Of a stretch of DNA of 44,311 nucleotides, positions 29,562-38,306 are shown in pieces. Under the pieces are notes generated by a model. The model did not search any database and had not been told where the DNA came from. It was given only the letters and a program-made list of their open reading frames with translations. The position numbers and the translations under genes are program-made. The DNA comes from Sphingomonas bacterium. Its GTDB lineage: Bacteria; Pseudomonadota; Alphaproteobacteria; Sphingomonadales; Sphingomonadaceae. Each line of letters opens with the position of its first letter. The first letter of the stretch is position 1. The stretch is taken from assembly GCF_028289855.1 (NCBI RefSeq), contig NZ_JAQGKZ010000072.1, positions 1 to 44,311 of the forward strand. The letters are read 5' to 3'.

Positions 29562-29993
29562 TCAGGATATCCGTGACCAATGGCGGGTCTGGCAGAACAT
29601 GCCCAGGAAACATCCCACCGCCTTCAACGTGTTGCGGTCGAGCATCGTGATCGTCCCCGACACCGTCATGTCGCGATCGGGTACATACACCGAGCCTTTC
29701 CACTCGCTCGGCCCGGATTCGCGGAAATCGCGCAGCAATTGCATCCCGATGATATCGCGGTTGCTGGCGGCAACGGTCGCTTTGGTCTTGTCGTCGGCCC
29801 ACACCACGGTCGCGCACATGTTCTGGCCGCACGGCGCGGCCTTGATGTGCACCGTGTTGTTGGTGTTGCGCCACACGCCCGTCCAGGACGGCACGATCGC
29901 CCGCGCCGGACCGGCATCGGCGGAAGGCGCGAGCGCAACCGGCGCCAGCGTCAGCGCCATGCAAGCCAGCAATCGGGACACGGTCGATGTCAT
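29562..29993 (-). CDS. Secreted DUF2147-like protein
   Basis: A 143-aa protein with a signal peptide (about residues 1-27, cleavage near PSADA-GPA). A lipocalin-like DUF2147 domain follows: GVWRNTNNTVHIKAAPCG, CATVVWADD, GMQLLRDF and GSVYVPDRDMTVSGTI. Cysteine pairs (CGQNMC, CFLGMFC) suggest periplasmic disulfides. The ATG at 29993 was chosen because it gives a clean signal peptide; the open frame continues to 30227 into the divergent ubiA gene. The function of the family is unknown. Confidence 0.8.
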   Translation of the reverse strand: MTSTVSRLLACMALTLAPVALAPSADAGPARAIVPSWTGVWRNTNNTVHIKAAPCGQNMCATVVWADDKTKATVAASNRDIIGMQLLRDFRESGPSEWKGSVYVPDRDMTVSGTITMLDRNTLKAVGCFLGMFCQTRHWSRIS

Positions 29994-30107
29994 CACACAC
30001 TCCAAAACACGCCCGCCCCGCACCCTGTTCCTGCCGCCACAGCGTGACGATAGTGAGGCAAAGCGTGGCGCTGGTGCGGCAATTGACGTTCGCCTAGTGA
30101 ACGCACG

Positions 30108-31040
30108 ATGACCGCGAAACCCGAAATCGTCCCCGACACGCAATATGGCGGCGTGGTAGGCGCGTTGCCCCCGTATCCCCGCGCCCTGGCGTTGCTCGCG
30201 CGGTTCGACCGGCCGATCGGGTGGCAATTGCTGTTCTGGCCCGGCGCCTGGGGCGTCGCGCTGGCAAAGGGCGCGTGGCCGTGGATGGCGGGCTCGCGCT
30301 GGGACCTGATCCTGTGGCTCGCGCTGGGCAGCATCGCGATGCGCGGTGCGGGATGCGTCTATAACGACATCATCGACCGCGACCTCGACCGGCAGGTCGA
30401 GCGCACGCGCAACCGGCCGCTGGCGGCGGGGACGGTATCGCTCAAGGCGGCGTGGATCTGGCTGGCGTGCCTGTGCCTGATCGGGCTGGTCGTGCTGATC
30501 CAGCTTGGCACTTATGCCAAGATCGTCGCGCTGGTCAGCTTGGCGCCGGTCGCCGCCTATCCCTTCATGAAACGCATCACCTGGTGGCCGCAGGCGTGGC
30601 TCGGCATCGTCTTTTCGTGGGCGGCGCTAGTCGGATGGAGCGAAGTGATGGGGTCGCTCACCCTGCCCGGACTGCTGCTCTACGCCGGATCGATGTTCTG
30701 GGTGATCGGCTACGACACGATCTACGCGCTGCAGGATGTCGAGGACGATGCGCTGGTCGGCGTGCGATCGTCCGCGCGGGCGTTGGGGGCACGGGTCAAG
30801 CCGGGGGTCGCGATCTTCTATGCGGTGGCGCTGGCTTTTTGGGCGGCGGCGTTCTGGCAGTTGCGCCCCGACCTCCTGGTGCTGGTCGCGTTGCTTCCGG
30901 CCGCGGTCCATTTCGCGTGGCAAGTCGCAACCCTCGCCCCCGCCGACGGCGCCAACGCGCTCCATCGTTTCCGCTCGAACCGCTATGCCGGACTGCTGAT
31001 CTTCCTGGCTTGCCTGGTGGTCGGGCAAACCAGCTTTTGA
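30108..31040 (+). CDS. ubiA: 4-hydroxybenzoate polyprenyltransferase
   Basis: A 310-aa integral membrane prenyltransferase of ubiquinone synthesis. The two aspartate-rich motifs are clear: NDIIDRDLDRQVERT with NRPLAAG near residue 84, and YDTIYALQDVEDDALVGV near residue 203. About eight to nine hydrophobic helices alternate with these loops. It attaches the polyprenyl tail to 4-hydroxybenzoate. The start at ATG 30108 gives the usual soluble leader (TAKPEIVPDTQ) before the first helix. It is divergent from the DUF2147 gene and 31 nt upstream of pmbA. Confidence 0.95.
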   Translation: MTAKPEIVPDTQYGGVVGALPPYPRALALLARFDRPIGWQLLFWPGAWGVALAKGAWPWMAGSRWDLILWLALGSIAMRGAGCVYNDIIDRDLDRQVERTRNRPLAAGTVSLKAAWIWLACLCLIGLVVLIQLGTYAKIVALVSLAPVAAYPFMKRITWWPQAWLGIVFSWAALVGWSEVMGSLTLPGLLLYAGSMFWVIGYDTIYALQDVEDDALVGVRSSARALGARVKPGVAIFYAVALAFWAAAFWQLRPDLLVLVALLPAAVHFAWQVATLAPADGANALHRFRSNRYAGLLIFLACLVVGQTSF

Positions 31041-31071
31041 CCTTCACGGCTTAGCTTCCTAAGTCGCGTCG

Positions 31072-32418
31072 ATGATGACCCCCGACATCGCGCGGACCCG
31101 CGCTCACGACATCGTTTCCCGCGCCCGCGCCGCCGGCGCCGACGCCGCCGACGCGGTCCTCGGCGCGTCCGCTAGCGTCGATGTGTCGGTGCGGCTCGGC
31201 GCGCTCGAGGATGTCAGGCGGTCGGAGGAGGAGGAACTCGGCTTGCGCGTGTTCGTCGGTCGGCGATCGGCGTCGGTGTCGAGCAGCGACCTGTCGAGCG
31301 CCGCGATGGATACTTTGGTCGAACGCGCCGTCGCTATGGCGCGCGAGGCGCCCGAGGACCAATGGGCGGGGCTCGCACCCGAGGATCGGCTGCTGACCGG
31401 GCCGATCCCCGATCTCGACCTGCACGACGGTGACGAGCCATCGCCCGGCGCACTCAAGGAAGCTGCGCTCGCCGCCGAGGACGCCGCGCGCGCCGTCCCC
31501 GGCGTGACCAACAGCGAGGGCGGCGGCGCGTCGGCGTCGCGCGTCGCTTGGGCTCTGGCCACCAGCCACGGTTTTGCGGGCGCCTACCAGACCACCGGCC
31601 ACGGCATCCAGGCGAGCGTGCTCGCGGAAGCCGGCGGGTCGATGGTGCGCGATTACGCTTATCACTCCGCGCGCCATCGTGCGCATCTCGACGCGCCCGA
31701 GGCGATCGGCCGCAAGGCGGGCGAGCGCGCGGTCGCCCGCGTCAATCCGGCCCAGCCCGCCAGCGGGCCGATGCCGGTGATCTTCGACCCACGCGTCGGG
31801 TCGTCCTTGATCGGGCACCTGATCGGCGCAATCGCCGGCGCGGCGATTGCGCGCGGCACGAGCTTCCTGCTCGGCAAACTGGGCGAGCAAGTCTTTGCCG
31901 ACGGCATCACCATCACCGACGATCCGCACCGCCCGCACGGCTTGCGCTCGCGCCCGTTCGACGGCGAGGGGCTGCCGGTGTCGCCGACCGACATAGTAAA
32001 GGACGGCGTGTTGCAGACCTGGTTGCTCGAATCGGCCTCCGCGCGGCAATTGTCGATGGAGCCGACCGGCCACGCGGTACGCGGCGGATCGGGCGCGCCC
32101 GGGGTCGGCGGTAGCAATACCTATATTGCGCCCGGGCTGGTCAGCCGCGACGATCTGTTCGCCGGCGTCACGCACGGCATCTACGTCACCGAGCTGATCG
32201 GGATGGGCGTGAACGGCGTCACCGGCGATTACAGCCGCGGCGCGGCAGGCTTCCTGATCGAGAATGGTGCGATCGCGTCGCCGGTCGACGAATTCACCAT
32301 CGCCGGCAATCTGAAGGATATGTTCCTCAACCTGACCGCCGCCAGCGACCTCGAATTCCGCTACGCGACCAATGTGCCCACGCTGCGGATCGACGGGATG
32401 ATGGTGGCGGGTGGCTGA
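31072..32418 (+). CDS. pmbA: TldD/PmbA family protein, PmbA (TldE)
   Basis: A 448-aa homologue of PmbA/TldE, partner of the TldD metalloprotease in microcin and modified-peptide maturation. It shows RSEEEELGLRVFVGRR near residue 43 and the C-terminal ELIGMGVNGVTGDYSRGAAG region, with PVDEFTIAGNLKDMF. The HExxH zinc motif of TldD is absent, as expected for PmbA. No TldD is in the window. The start could be either of two adjacent ATGs (31072 or 31075). It overlaps the following phosphatase gene by 8 nt. Confidence 0.92.
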   Translation: MMTPDIARTRAHDIVSRARAAGADAADAVLGASASVDVSVRLGALEDVRRSEEEELGLRVFVGRRSASVSSSDLSSAAMDTLVERAVAMAREAPEDQWAGLAPEDRLLTGPIPDLDLHDGDEPSPGALKEAALAAEDAARAVPGVTNSEGGGASASRVAWALATSHGFAGAYQTTGHGIQASVLAEAGGSMVRDYAYHSARHRAHLDAPEAIGRKAGERAVARVNPAQPASGPMPVIFDPRVGSSLIGHLIGAIAGAAIARGTSFLLGKLGEQVFADGITITDDPHRPHGLRSRPFDGEGLPVSPTDIVKDGVLQTWLLESASARQLSMEPTGHAVRGGSGAPGVGGSNTYIAPGLVSRDDLFAGVTHGIYVTELIGMGVNGVTGDYSRGAAGFLIENGAIASPVDEFTIAGNLKDMFLNLTAASDLEFRYATNVPTLRIDGMMVAGG

Positions 32419-33193
32419 TCTCGCCGACGATATTGCGGCGATTGCCGCCGAAGCGAGCGCGTATGCGCTTGGCCTTTGGCGTACCGACTTCAAGCGCTGG
32501 GAAAAGGCGCCGGGCAACCCGGTGTGCGAGGTCGACCTGACGGTCAACACGATGCTCCGCGAACGGCTGACCGCGCTGCTCCCCGACGCCGGCTGGCTAT
32601 CCGAAGAAACCGCCGATGACGCCGTCCGCCTCAACCATCGCCGCGTCTGGGTGGTCGATCCGATCGACGGCACGCGCGATTACATTCGCGACCGCGACGG
32701 CTGGGCGGTATCGATCGCGCTGGTCGATGGCGAGCAGCCGGTGGTGGGCGTACTCGATGCGCCGGCCAGAGGCGAAGTGTGGCGCGCCGAAGCGGGCAAG
32801 GGCGCGACGCTCAACGGTCAACCCATCGCGCATAGCGGCCGCAGCGTGTTCATCGGATCGCGCGCCCCGACCGATACCTTGCCCAAGGTCGATCACGACC
32901 TGGTCGCGGTGACGAAGCCCAACTCGATCGCTTTGCGCATCGCAATGGTCGCGAATGGCGAAGCCGATCTGCTCGCGACGATCCGCTGGGGCAACGAATG
33001 GGACATTGCCGCCGCTGTCTTGATCGCGCGCGAGGCGGGGTGCGAAGTGACCGACGCGCTGGGGCGGAAGTTGCGCTTCAATACGCCGAGGGCGGAGGCG
33101 TTCGGGGTGCTGGCGGTCGCCCCGGCGATCCAGCTGGCGGCGCTGGCGCGGCTCCATGACCGGGCAGTTGAGGCGTTGGGAAAGCCGCGCTAA
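32411..33193 (+). CDS. Inositol monophosphatase family / 3'(2'),5'-bisphosphate nucleotidase (CysQ-like)
   Basis: A 260-aa Mg-dependent phosphatase. The metal-binding motifs are LSEETADD, VDPIDGTRDYI and the C-terminal WGNEWDIAAAVLIAREAG. The N-terminal GNPVCEVDLTVNTMLRERL is closest to CysQ, which recycles PAP from sulfate assimilation, but inositol-phosphatase activity is possible. It starts with GTG at 32411 inside the end of pmbA, so expression is coupled. Confidence 0.88.
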   Translation: MADLADDIAAIAAEASAYALGLWRTDFKRWEKAPGNPVCEVDLTVNTMLRERLTALLPDAGWLSEETADDAVRLNHRRVWVVDPIDGTRDYIRDRDGWAVSIALVDGEQPVVGVLDAPARGEVWRAEAGKGATLNGQPIAHSGRSVFIGSRAPTDTLPKVDHDLVAVTKPNSIALRIAMVANGEADLLATIRWGNEWDIAAAVLIAREAGCEVTDALGRKLRFNTPRAEAFGVLAVAPAIQLAALARLHDRAVEALGKPR

Positions 33194-33220
33194 AATCGTG
33201 CATCGTTCGGGGGCAAGACG

Positions 33221-33688
33221 ATGAACCTGCTGATTTTATCCAACCCGGTCTTCGCCGCCTATGCCGTGGCGGCCGCGCTCATGATCCTGAAGGGCGTTGC
33301 GATGTCGTGGCTCACCGTCGTGCGGATGACGAGCGAGAAGGGCGGCTTCCGCAGCCCGGAGGACCTCAGGCGCACGCCGCTCAACCGCGCCCCAGACCCC
33401 GCGCAACTCGCGCCCAACGAACGCGTCGAGCGCATCCGCCGTATCCAGATGAACGATCTGGAGAACTTGCCCTATTTCCTCGTCGCCGGGCTGCTCTACG
33501 TGCTGATCGCGCCGCCGGCGACGCTCGCCGCGATCCTGTTTGCGGCCTATGTCGTCACCCGGATGCTGCACTTCGCCGCCTATCTGACCGCACAGACCCA
33601 CGATCTGCGTGCCGCGCTGTGGACGCCGGGGTCGCTGATCATCGTCTTCATGGCGGGCAGCGTGCTGTGGGCGGCGCTCGTTCGTTAG
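33221..33688 (+). CDS. MAPEG family membrane protein (microsomal GST1-like)
   Basis: A 155-aa four-helix membrane protein. The MGST1-type signature is seen as ERVERIRRIQMNDLENLPYFL in the loop before the second helix, and helix segments start with PVFAAYAVAAALMILKGV. MAPEG enzymes conjugate or reduce with glutathione. The gene may be the last of the ubiA-pmbA-cysQ-like run, with GGGGG about 8 nt before its ATG. It ends 6 nt from the convergent XpaC-like gene. Confidence 0.87.
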   Translation: MNLLILSNPVFAAYAVAAALMILKGVAMSWLTVVRMTSEKGGFRSPEDLRRTPLNRAPDPAQLAPNERVERIRRIQMNDLENLPYFLVAGLLYVLIAPPATLAAILFAAYVVTRMLHFAAYLTAQTHDLRAALWTPGSLIIVFMAGSVLWAALVR

Positions 33689-33694
33689 GCCCGA

Positions 33695-34399
33695 TCAAAC
33701 CGCGGCCTGATCGCCCTGATACTTGATCTCGAGATACCGCCCGCGCGTCGACAGCGCGTCGAGGTCGCCCTGCGCGAGTTGCCCGGCCATCTCGTCGATC
33801 TGACCGCCGATCACCTTGAGCCCATCGACCAGTTGCTGATCGGGCGTCTTGCCGTTGCGCGCGACGCCGCGCAGCGCGGCGGGTACGCGTTCATAGCCTT
33901 TGATGAATTCGGGCAATTGCTCGCCGACCAGCTTGCGGATTTCGGCCGCTGCGGGCTCATCCTCGCTTAGCGTCGCGAGTTGCGGGGTCAGCGCATCAAG
34001 CTTGAGTCCGATCTGATCGACCACGCTGATCGCCGGCGCGGGCAGCGCGGGGCGTTGCGCGTCGAGCCAGCGGCCGGTCTGCGCGGGGAGCGCCTTGAGG
34101 TCGGTCTGGCGCAATTTCTCATACGTGGGCGCGGCGGTCGCCGGGGTCGCCAGCAGCACCGCGCTCACGATCAGCATCGCGACGATCATCAGGAAGAACC
34201 CCATGATGCCGATCGGCCCGAGCAGCAGCCCGATCGTCACCGCGACCCCGACGATCGCGAGGTCGGCGACCGCCGCCCGCGTCACGCGCTTGGCGATGTC
34301 GTTCTCTCGCGCGCGCCGGCCCGGCCCGGCCGCATATTGCATCGAGATACGCTCGAGCGTTTCGCGCGCTTTCGCGATGACCTCGTCGGTCGATGACAT
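33695..34399 (-). CDS. XpaC-like membrane protein (5-bromo-4-chloroindolyl phosphate hydrolysis family)
   Basis: A 234-aa protein with a basic N-terminal helix and two adjacent membrane helices at about residues 45-90 (VADLAIVGVAVTIGLLL, FFLMIVAMLIVSAVLL). A helical, probably coiled-coil cytoplasmic domain follows. Its placement directly downstream of a TelA homologue, with a 4-nt gap (34400-34403), is the common XpaC-TelA pairing. ATG 34399 is preferred over the longer frame to 34474, which would run into telA. The biochemical function is unknown. Confidence 0.72.
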   Translation of the reverse strand: MSSTDEVIAKARETLERISMQYAAGPGRRARENDIAKRVTRAAVADLAIVGVAVTIGLLLGPIGIMGFFLMIVAMLIVSAVLLATPATAAPTYEKLRQTDLKALPAQTGRWLDAQRPALPAPAISVVDQIGLKLDALTPQLATLSEDEPAAAEIRKLVGEQLPEFIKGYERVPAALRGVARNGKTPDQQLVDGLKVIGGQIDEMAGQLAQGDLDALSTRGRYLEIKYQGDQAAV

Positions 34400-34403
34400 G
34401 GAC

Positions 34404-35615
34404 CTATACCGCCTCGAGCTTGAACGTATCCGCCTGCGGCCCTTCGAGCGACGCCTGCGCCTGGCCCTCGGCACGCGCGATATAGCCCTTCGACTTCTCG
34501 ACCTCGCCCGACAGCGTCGTCACCGTCGTCTTCATGCTGTCGAGCGCCTTGAGCTTGAATGCGTCGATCGCGTCCATCGTGTCGTAGATGTTCTGGAACG
34601 CACGTTGCAGCACCTCGACCGGGATCGTCGAGGCGGCCGCTTGCTCGTGGATCTGCGCGGTCTGCGATTTGAGCAGCTTGCCGGTCGAATCGATGATGTT
34701 CGCGGTGGTGGTGTTGAGCTGGGTGATCTGTTCGAGCACGAGCTTCTGGTTGGTCAGCGCCTGCGCCACCGTCACCGCGGTGCGCAAAGCGGCGACCGTC
34801 GTAGTCGACGCGCGGTCGACGCCCTTCACCAGCTCGACATTGTTCTTCTTGACCAGGTCGAGCGCGAGATAGCCCTGCACCGTGACCGCCATCTGCGTCA
34901 GCAAATCCTGCGTGCGCTGGCGGGCGTAGAACAACGCCGTTTCGCGGATCGCCTTGGCCTTGGCCGGGTCGGTCGCGTCGAGATCGTTGGCGCGGTCCTC
35001 CAGCTTCTCGTCCATCACCTTGGACAAATGGATCATCTGCTCCAGCCGCCCCATCGACGTCCACAGATTGGCGCGCTCGGTGTCGATCGCGGCATTGTCC
35101 ATCAGCAGCTCGTCCTTGCCCGAGCCGAGACTCTTGAGAATGGAGGAGATGTGGTTCTGCGACGATTTGTACTGGTCGAAATAGCCGGTGATCTTGTTGC
35201 CGAAGATCTTGTCGAGGAACCCGCGCCCGCCGCCGAAGAACTTGCCGTTATTTGCCGGGTCGAGCTTTTCGACCGTCAGGCGCAGCTGGACGAGATCGGC
35301 GCCGACGCCGCTTTCCTTGTCCATCGCGCGAACCGGGCGGTCGAGGAAACGGTTCGACTGTCCCGCCGCCTCGCGGATTTCCTTCTGCCCCATGCTGGTG
35401 ATGGCATCGACTCGCTTGCCGAATTCGGGCGAGTCGACGTCCTGCGCGACGAGATCGTCGACGAACGCCTCCACCCGCGCTTCCAGCTCGGTCTTCTTGG
35501 CATCGTCGACCGGCACCAGCCCGGCCGCCCGGGTCGCGCTGACGACGGGGACGGGATCGGGCGCGGTCAGCACCAGATCGGGTTCGGCGGTGGTCGTCTC
35601 GGGCGTCGTCGCCAT
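34404..35615 (-). CDS. TelA-like toxic anion resistance protein
   Basis: A 403-aa, almost entirely alpha-helical soluble protein of the TelA (tellurite resistance) family. It shows GQKEIREAAGQSNRFLDRPVR near residue 85 and the KVMDEKLEDRANDLDATDP and LREIQ-free helical repeats ending in AEGQAQASLEG. Two in-frame ATGs exist at 35621 and 35615; the second has GAGG with an 8-nt spacer and is preferred. The longer open frame to 36170 is antisense to the TPR gene. The family is linked to tellurite, lantibiotic and phage phenotypes, and no mechanism is settled. It pairs with the XpaC-like gene. Confidence 0.87.
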   Translation of the reverse strand: MATTPETTTAEPDLVLTAPDPVPVVSATRAAGLVPVDDAKKTELEARVEAFVDDLVAQDVDSPEFGKRVDAITSMGQKEIREAAGQSNRFLDRPVRAMDKESGVGADLVQLRLTVEKLDPANNGKFFGGGRGFLDKIFGNKITGYFDQYKSSQNHISSILKSLGSGKDELLMDNAAIDTERANLWTSMGRLEQMIHLSKVMDEKLEDRANDLDATDPAKAKAIRETALFYARQRTQDLLTQMAVTVQGYLALDLVKKNNVELVKGVDRASTTTVAALRTAVTVAQALTNQKLVLEQITQLNTTTANIIDSTGKLLKSQTAQIHEQAAASTIPVEVLQRAFQNIYDTMDAIDAFKLKALDSMKTTVTTLSGEVEKSKGYIARAEGQAQASLEGPQADTFKLEAV

Positions 35616-35621
35616 GGTCAT

Positions 35622-35804
35622 TCCCTCTTCGCTGGCCCCCTTCGCTGAGCCGTCTTCGACTCTGACCCGGTTCGCCAGCGCGTTCAAGTGTATTGCATAT
35701 GTAACACGGCGACGCGGAATGACAAGATATCGCCGCGAGCGTGGTTTTACGGCGAGCCTGCGCCGTGATATTGTGGGGCCAACCATAAAGATCGGGAGGA
35801 TGCC
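35622..35804. promoter_or_regulatory. Divergent control region of telA-like and TPR genes
   Basis: This 183-nt gap separates two divergent transcription units. On the minus strand a TTGTCA box (35720-35725) and a TACATAT stretch (35697-35703) at 16-nt spacing form a possible promoter for the telA pair. The TPR gene has a GGGAGGA Shine-Dalgarno at 35794-35800. No other structure is obvious. Confidence 0.3.
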
Positions 35805-36746
35805 ATGCGCGACTATCGGATCGTCAGCTTGGGACTGATCGCATCGGCGCTGATCGTCGCCGCGCCGGCGCTGGGATCGAGTGGCGGCGGGGGTGGCGGC
35901 GGAGGCGGCGGCTCCGAAATGCCGAGCAGCAGCGCGCCCGCCTACGACCCTGCGGCCGAATACCGCAAGGGGATCGCGGCGCTCCAGGCCAGCAATTTCA
36001 AGGACGCGCTCAAGGCGTTCAAGAACGTCCTCGCGGTCGCGCCCAAGGACGCCAACACCAATTACCTCGCCGGCCTGTCGGCGATCGGGTTGAACGACTG
36101 GAAAAAGGCCAGCGCCTATCTCGAAAAGGCCGCCAAGGCCGATCCCAATCTGATCGGCGCGCAACGCCAATTGGGCGTGGTCAAGGCCAAGATGGGCGAT
36201 GCCGCCGGCGCGGGCGTGCTACGCGACGCGCTCAAGGCCAGGCTGGCGGCATGCGGCGAGGGCTGCGCCGCCAATGCCGAATTGAAGGGCGCGGTGGAGG
36301 CGATCGACGCGGCGATCGCGGCAGGGCCGCAAGCGAGCGTGTCGGTCTCGTTGCCCTCCGCATTCACGAGCGCTGCGAGCGGCGACCGCGCGTATCTGGC
36401 GGCGGTGTCGCTGATCAACGAGCATCGCTACGCCGACGCCATCGCCTCGCTCCAGGCCGCGCGGATGAGCTTCGGGGCGCATCCCGACATCCTGACCTAT
36501 CTCGGGTTCGCCAACCGCAAGCTCGGCCGTTACGACGTGGCGGAGGGCTATTACCGCGCGGCGCTGGCGATCTATCCGGACCATCGCGGCGCGCTCGAAT
36601 ATTATGGCGAACTCAAGGTCGAGCGCGGCGATCTAACTGGCGCCAAGGCCAACCTCGCCAAGCTCGACCGCGTGTGCACGTTCGGCTGCTCGCAGGCCGA
36701 CGAGTTGCGGCTGTGGATCAGCCTCGGCCGATCGCCCACCGCCTGA
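35805..36746 (+). CDS. Secreted tetratricopeptide repeat protein with poly-glycine stretch
   Basis: A 313-aa exported protein. The signal peptide covers about residues 1-24 (SLGLIASALIVAAPALG). A run of ten glycines follows directly (residues 27-36), then TPR repeats from about residue 48 (AAEYRKGIAALQASNFKDAL, ANYLAGLSAIGLNDWKKAS-type helices) and more from residue 200. A C-x-x-x-C pair occurs in ACGEGC and near the end (CTFGC). It overlaps the next gene, a cytochrome c-like protein, suggesting a shared periplasmic role. The function is unknown. Confidence 0.82.
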   Translation: MRDYRIVSLGLIASALIVAAPALGSSGGGGGGGGGGSEMPSSSAPAYDPAAEYRKGIAALQASNFKDALKAFKNVLAVAPKDANTNYLAGLSAIGLNDWKKASAYLEKAAKADPNLIGAQRQLGVVKAKMGDAAGAGVLRDALKARLAACGEGCAANAELKGAVEAIDAAIAAGPQASVSVSLPSAFTSAASGDRAYLAAVSLINEHRYADAIASLQAARMSFGAHPDILTYLGFANRKLGRYDVAEGYYRAALAIYPDHRGALEYYGELKVERGDLTGAKANLAKLDRVCTFGCSQADELRLWISLGRSPTA

Positions 36747-37648
36747 AACTGCTGCTGCTCGGCACATCGACCGCGCTGCTCGTCGGCGCGGCCGCCGATA
36801 GCGTCCGGCTGCGCGGGGAGCGCTGGCTGGCGCCGGGGATGCGCGTGTCAGCGCTCACCAGCCAGCCGCGCGAATGCCTCGATCCCGACGCCGATGCTCG
36901 GCTGGTCGCGATCGGCCGCGCGGCATTCCGCGATCCGCTGCTGCTCGGCGGCCAGGGCGCGCGGGCGCAATTGAGCTGCGCGACGTGCCACCCGAGCGGG
37001 CGCAGCAACCCCGCTTTCCTGCTGCCCGAACTGTCGGACAAGCCCGGCACCGCCGACGTCACCTCGTCGCTGATGAGCTCGCACCGCGGCAACGGCGTGT
37101 TCGATCCCAAGCCGATCCCCGACCTGACGGCGCCAAACAAGGTGTCGCGCGACCCCGCCAGCTCCGCGCTCGCGACCTTCGTCCACGGCCTGATCACCGA
37201 GGAATTCGACGGCAACGAGCCGCCGCCGCTCGCGTTCGAGGGCCTGCTCGCCTACCTCCGCGCGCTTCGCGCCTGCCGTCCCGATACGCGCGAAACGATC
37301 GCTGTCGACGCCGCGATCGCCGACACGACGGCGGCGATGCGCGCGGCGAGCGACGCGCTCGATCTCGGCGACAAGCCGACCGCGAGGCTGTTGATCGGCG
37401 CGGCGCGGATGAGGCTGGGGAATATCGACGAACGCTATGACTTGCCCGCGGTCGAGCGCGACCGCCCGGCGATTGCCACGGCGGACCGCCAGTTGCTCGC
37501 GCTGCAACTCGCGCTCGATCGCGGTGACGACATCGCGCCGCGCCTCGCCGCATGGCGTTTCCCGCCAGCGCTGGCCACGCGTCTGCGCCGCGACGCGCCG
37601 CGCTCGCTCTACGATCCTGCGGTGTTGGCCGGCTCGATCGCGAACTAG
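36713..37648 (+). CDS. Cytochrome c-like protein, single CxxCH
   Basis: A 311-aa exported protein. The likely start is GTG at 36713, inside the TPR gene (34-nt overlap), giving MDQPRPIAHR then a hydrophobic signal (LKLLLLGTSTALLVGAAA). The heme motif is C89-A-T-C92-H93, followed by PSGRSNPAF and the FDPKPIPDLTAP stretch reminiscent of di-heme peroxidase/MauG proteins, but no second CxxCH is present. There is no recognisable ATG upstream. It probably works with the TPR protein in the periplasm; the electron partner is unknown. Confidence 0.7.
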   Translation: MDQPRPIAHRLKLLLLGTSTALLVGAAADSVRLRGERWLAPGMRVSALTSQPRECLDPDADARLVAIGRAAFRDPLLLGGQGARAQLSCATCHPSGRSNPAFLLPELSDKPGTADVTSSLMSSHRGNGVFDPKPIPDLTAPNKVSRDPASSALATFVHGLITEEFDGNEPPPLAFEGLLAYLRALRACRPDTRETIAVDAAIADTTAAMRAASDALDLGDKPTARLLIGAARMRLGNIDERYDLPAVERDRPAIATADRQLLALQLALDRGDDIAPRLAAWRFPPALATRLRRDAPRSLYDPAVLAGSIAN

Positions 37649-38214
37649 GCGGTCCGCGCCGCGCGGAGCGCGCTGCCCCACCAGGCGAGTTCGTCGAACA
37701 ACGTCGCCAGCCGGCGGTTCTCGGTCTCGCCCGCGTTGAAACGCTTGCCCTCGCGCAGCTTGGCCGCGCCTTGCAGGTGCACCGCCGAGCTCAGCGGCGC
37801 CATGCCGAGCGCGACGGCCACCTCGCGCAATTGCTCGACCGACCGCGCCCCGCCCATTCCGCCGTGCGCCACGAAGGCAACGGGCTTTCTCCCCCACTCG
37901 GCATAGACCGTGTCGAGCGCGTTCTTGAGCACCGCGCTCATCCCGTGATTATATTCGGGTGCGACGAGGATGAAGCCGTCCGCCGAACCGATCGCTGCCG
38001 CCCATTCGCGCTGCTTCTCGCCGGTATATTTTCCCGTCGCCGGCGGGTTGGGCTCGGCGAACATCGGCAGGTTCCACGCGGCGAGGTCGAGCAAATCGGC
38101 GGCGAAGTCGGGCCGGGCGGCGATCCGCTCCATCACCCATGTCGCGATAGGCAACGACATCCGTCCTTCGCGCACGCTGCCGACGATCACCTTGATGTTG
38201 AGCGGAGCGGCCAT
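37645..38214 (-). CDS. NADPH-dependent FMN reductase
   Basis: A 189-aa flavodoxin-fold reductase. The FMN phosphate loop is GSVREGRMSLPIATW near residue 9. APEYNHGMSAVLKNALD and FVAHGGMGGARSVEQLR line the isoalloxazine site. Start ATG 38214 is chosen over a position ten codons upstream because the protein then begins directly with the first beta strand (PLNIKVIVGSV). Its stop shares CTAG with the convergent cytochrome gene. It is likely a quinone, azo or metal reductase. Confidence 0.9.
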   Translation of the reverse strand: MAAPLNIKVIVGSVREGRMSLPIATWVMERIAARPDFAADLLDLAAWNLPMFAEPNPPATGKYTGEKQREWAAAIGSADGFILVAPEYNHGMSAVLKNALDTVYAEWGRKPVAFVAHGGMGGARSVEQLREVAVALGMAPLSSAVHLQGAAKLREGKRFNAGETENRRLATLFDELAWWGSALRAARTA

Positions 38215-38306
38215 TCGCCGGGTCTGCCTCGCCCCTTCCCGCATTGCAACAATTGCGCTATGCGCGCCTCCGAACCCGCCTTCGGGCGCTCCAATCAGGA
38301 TTAATC

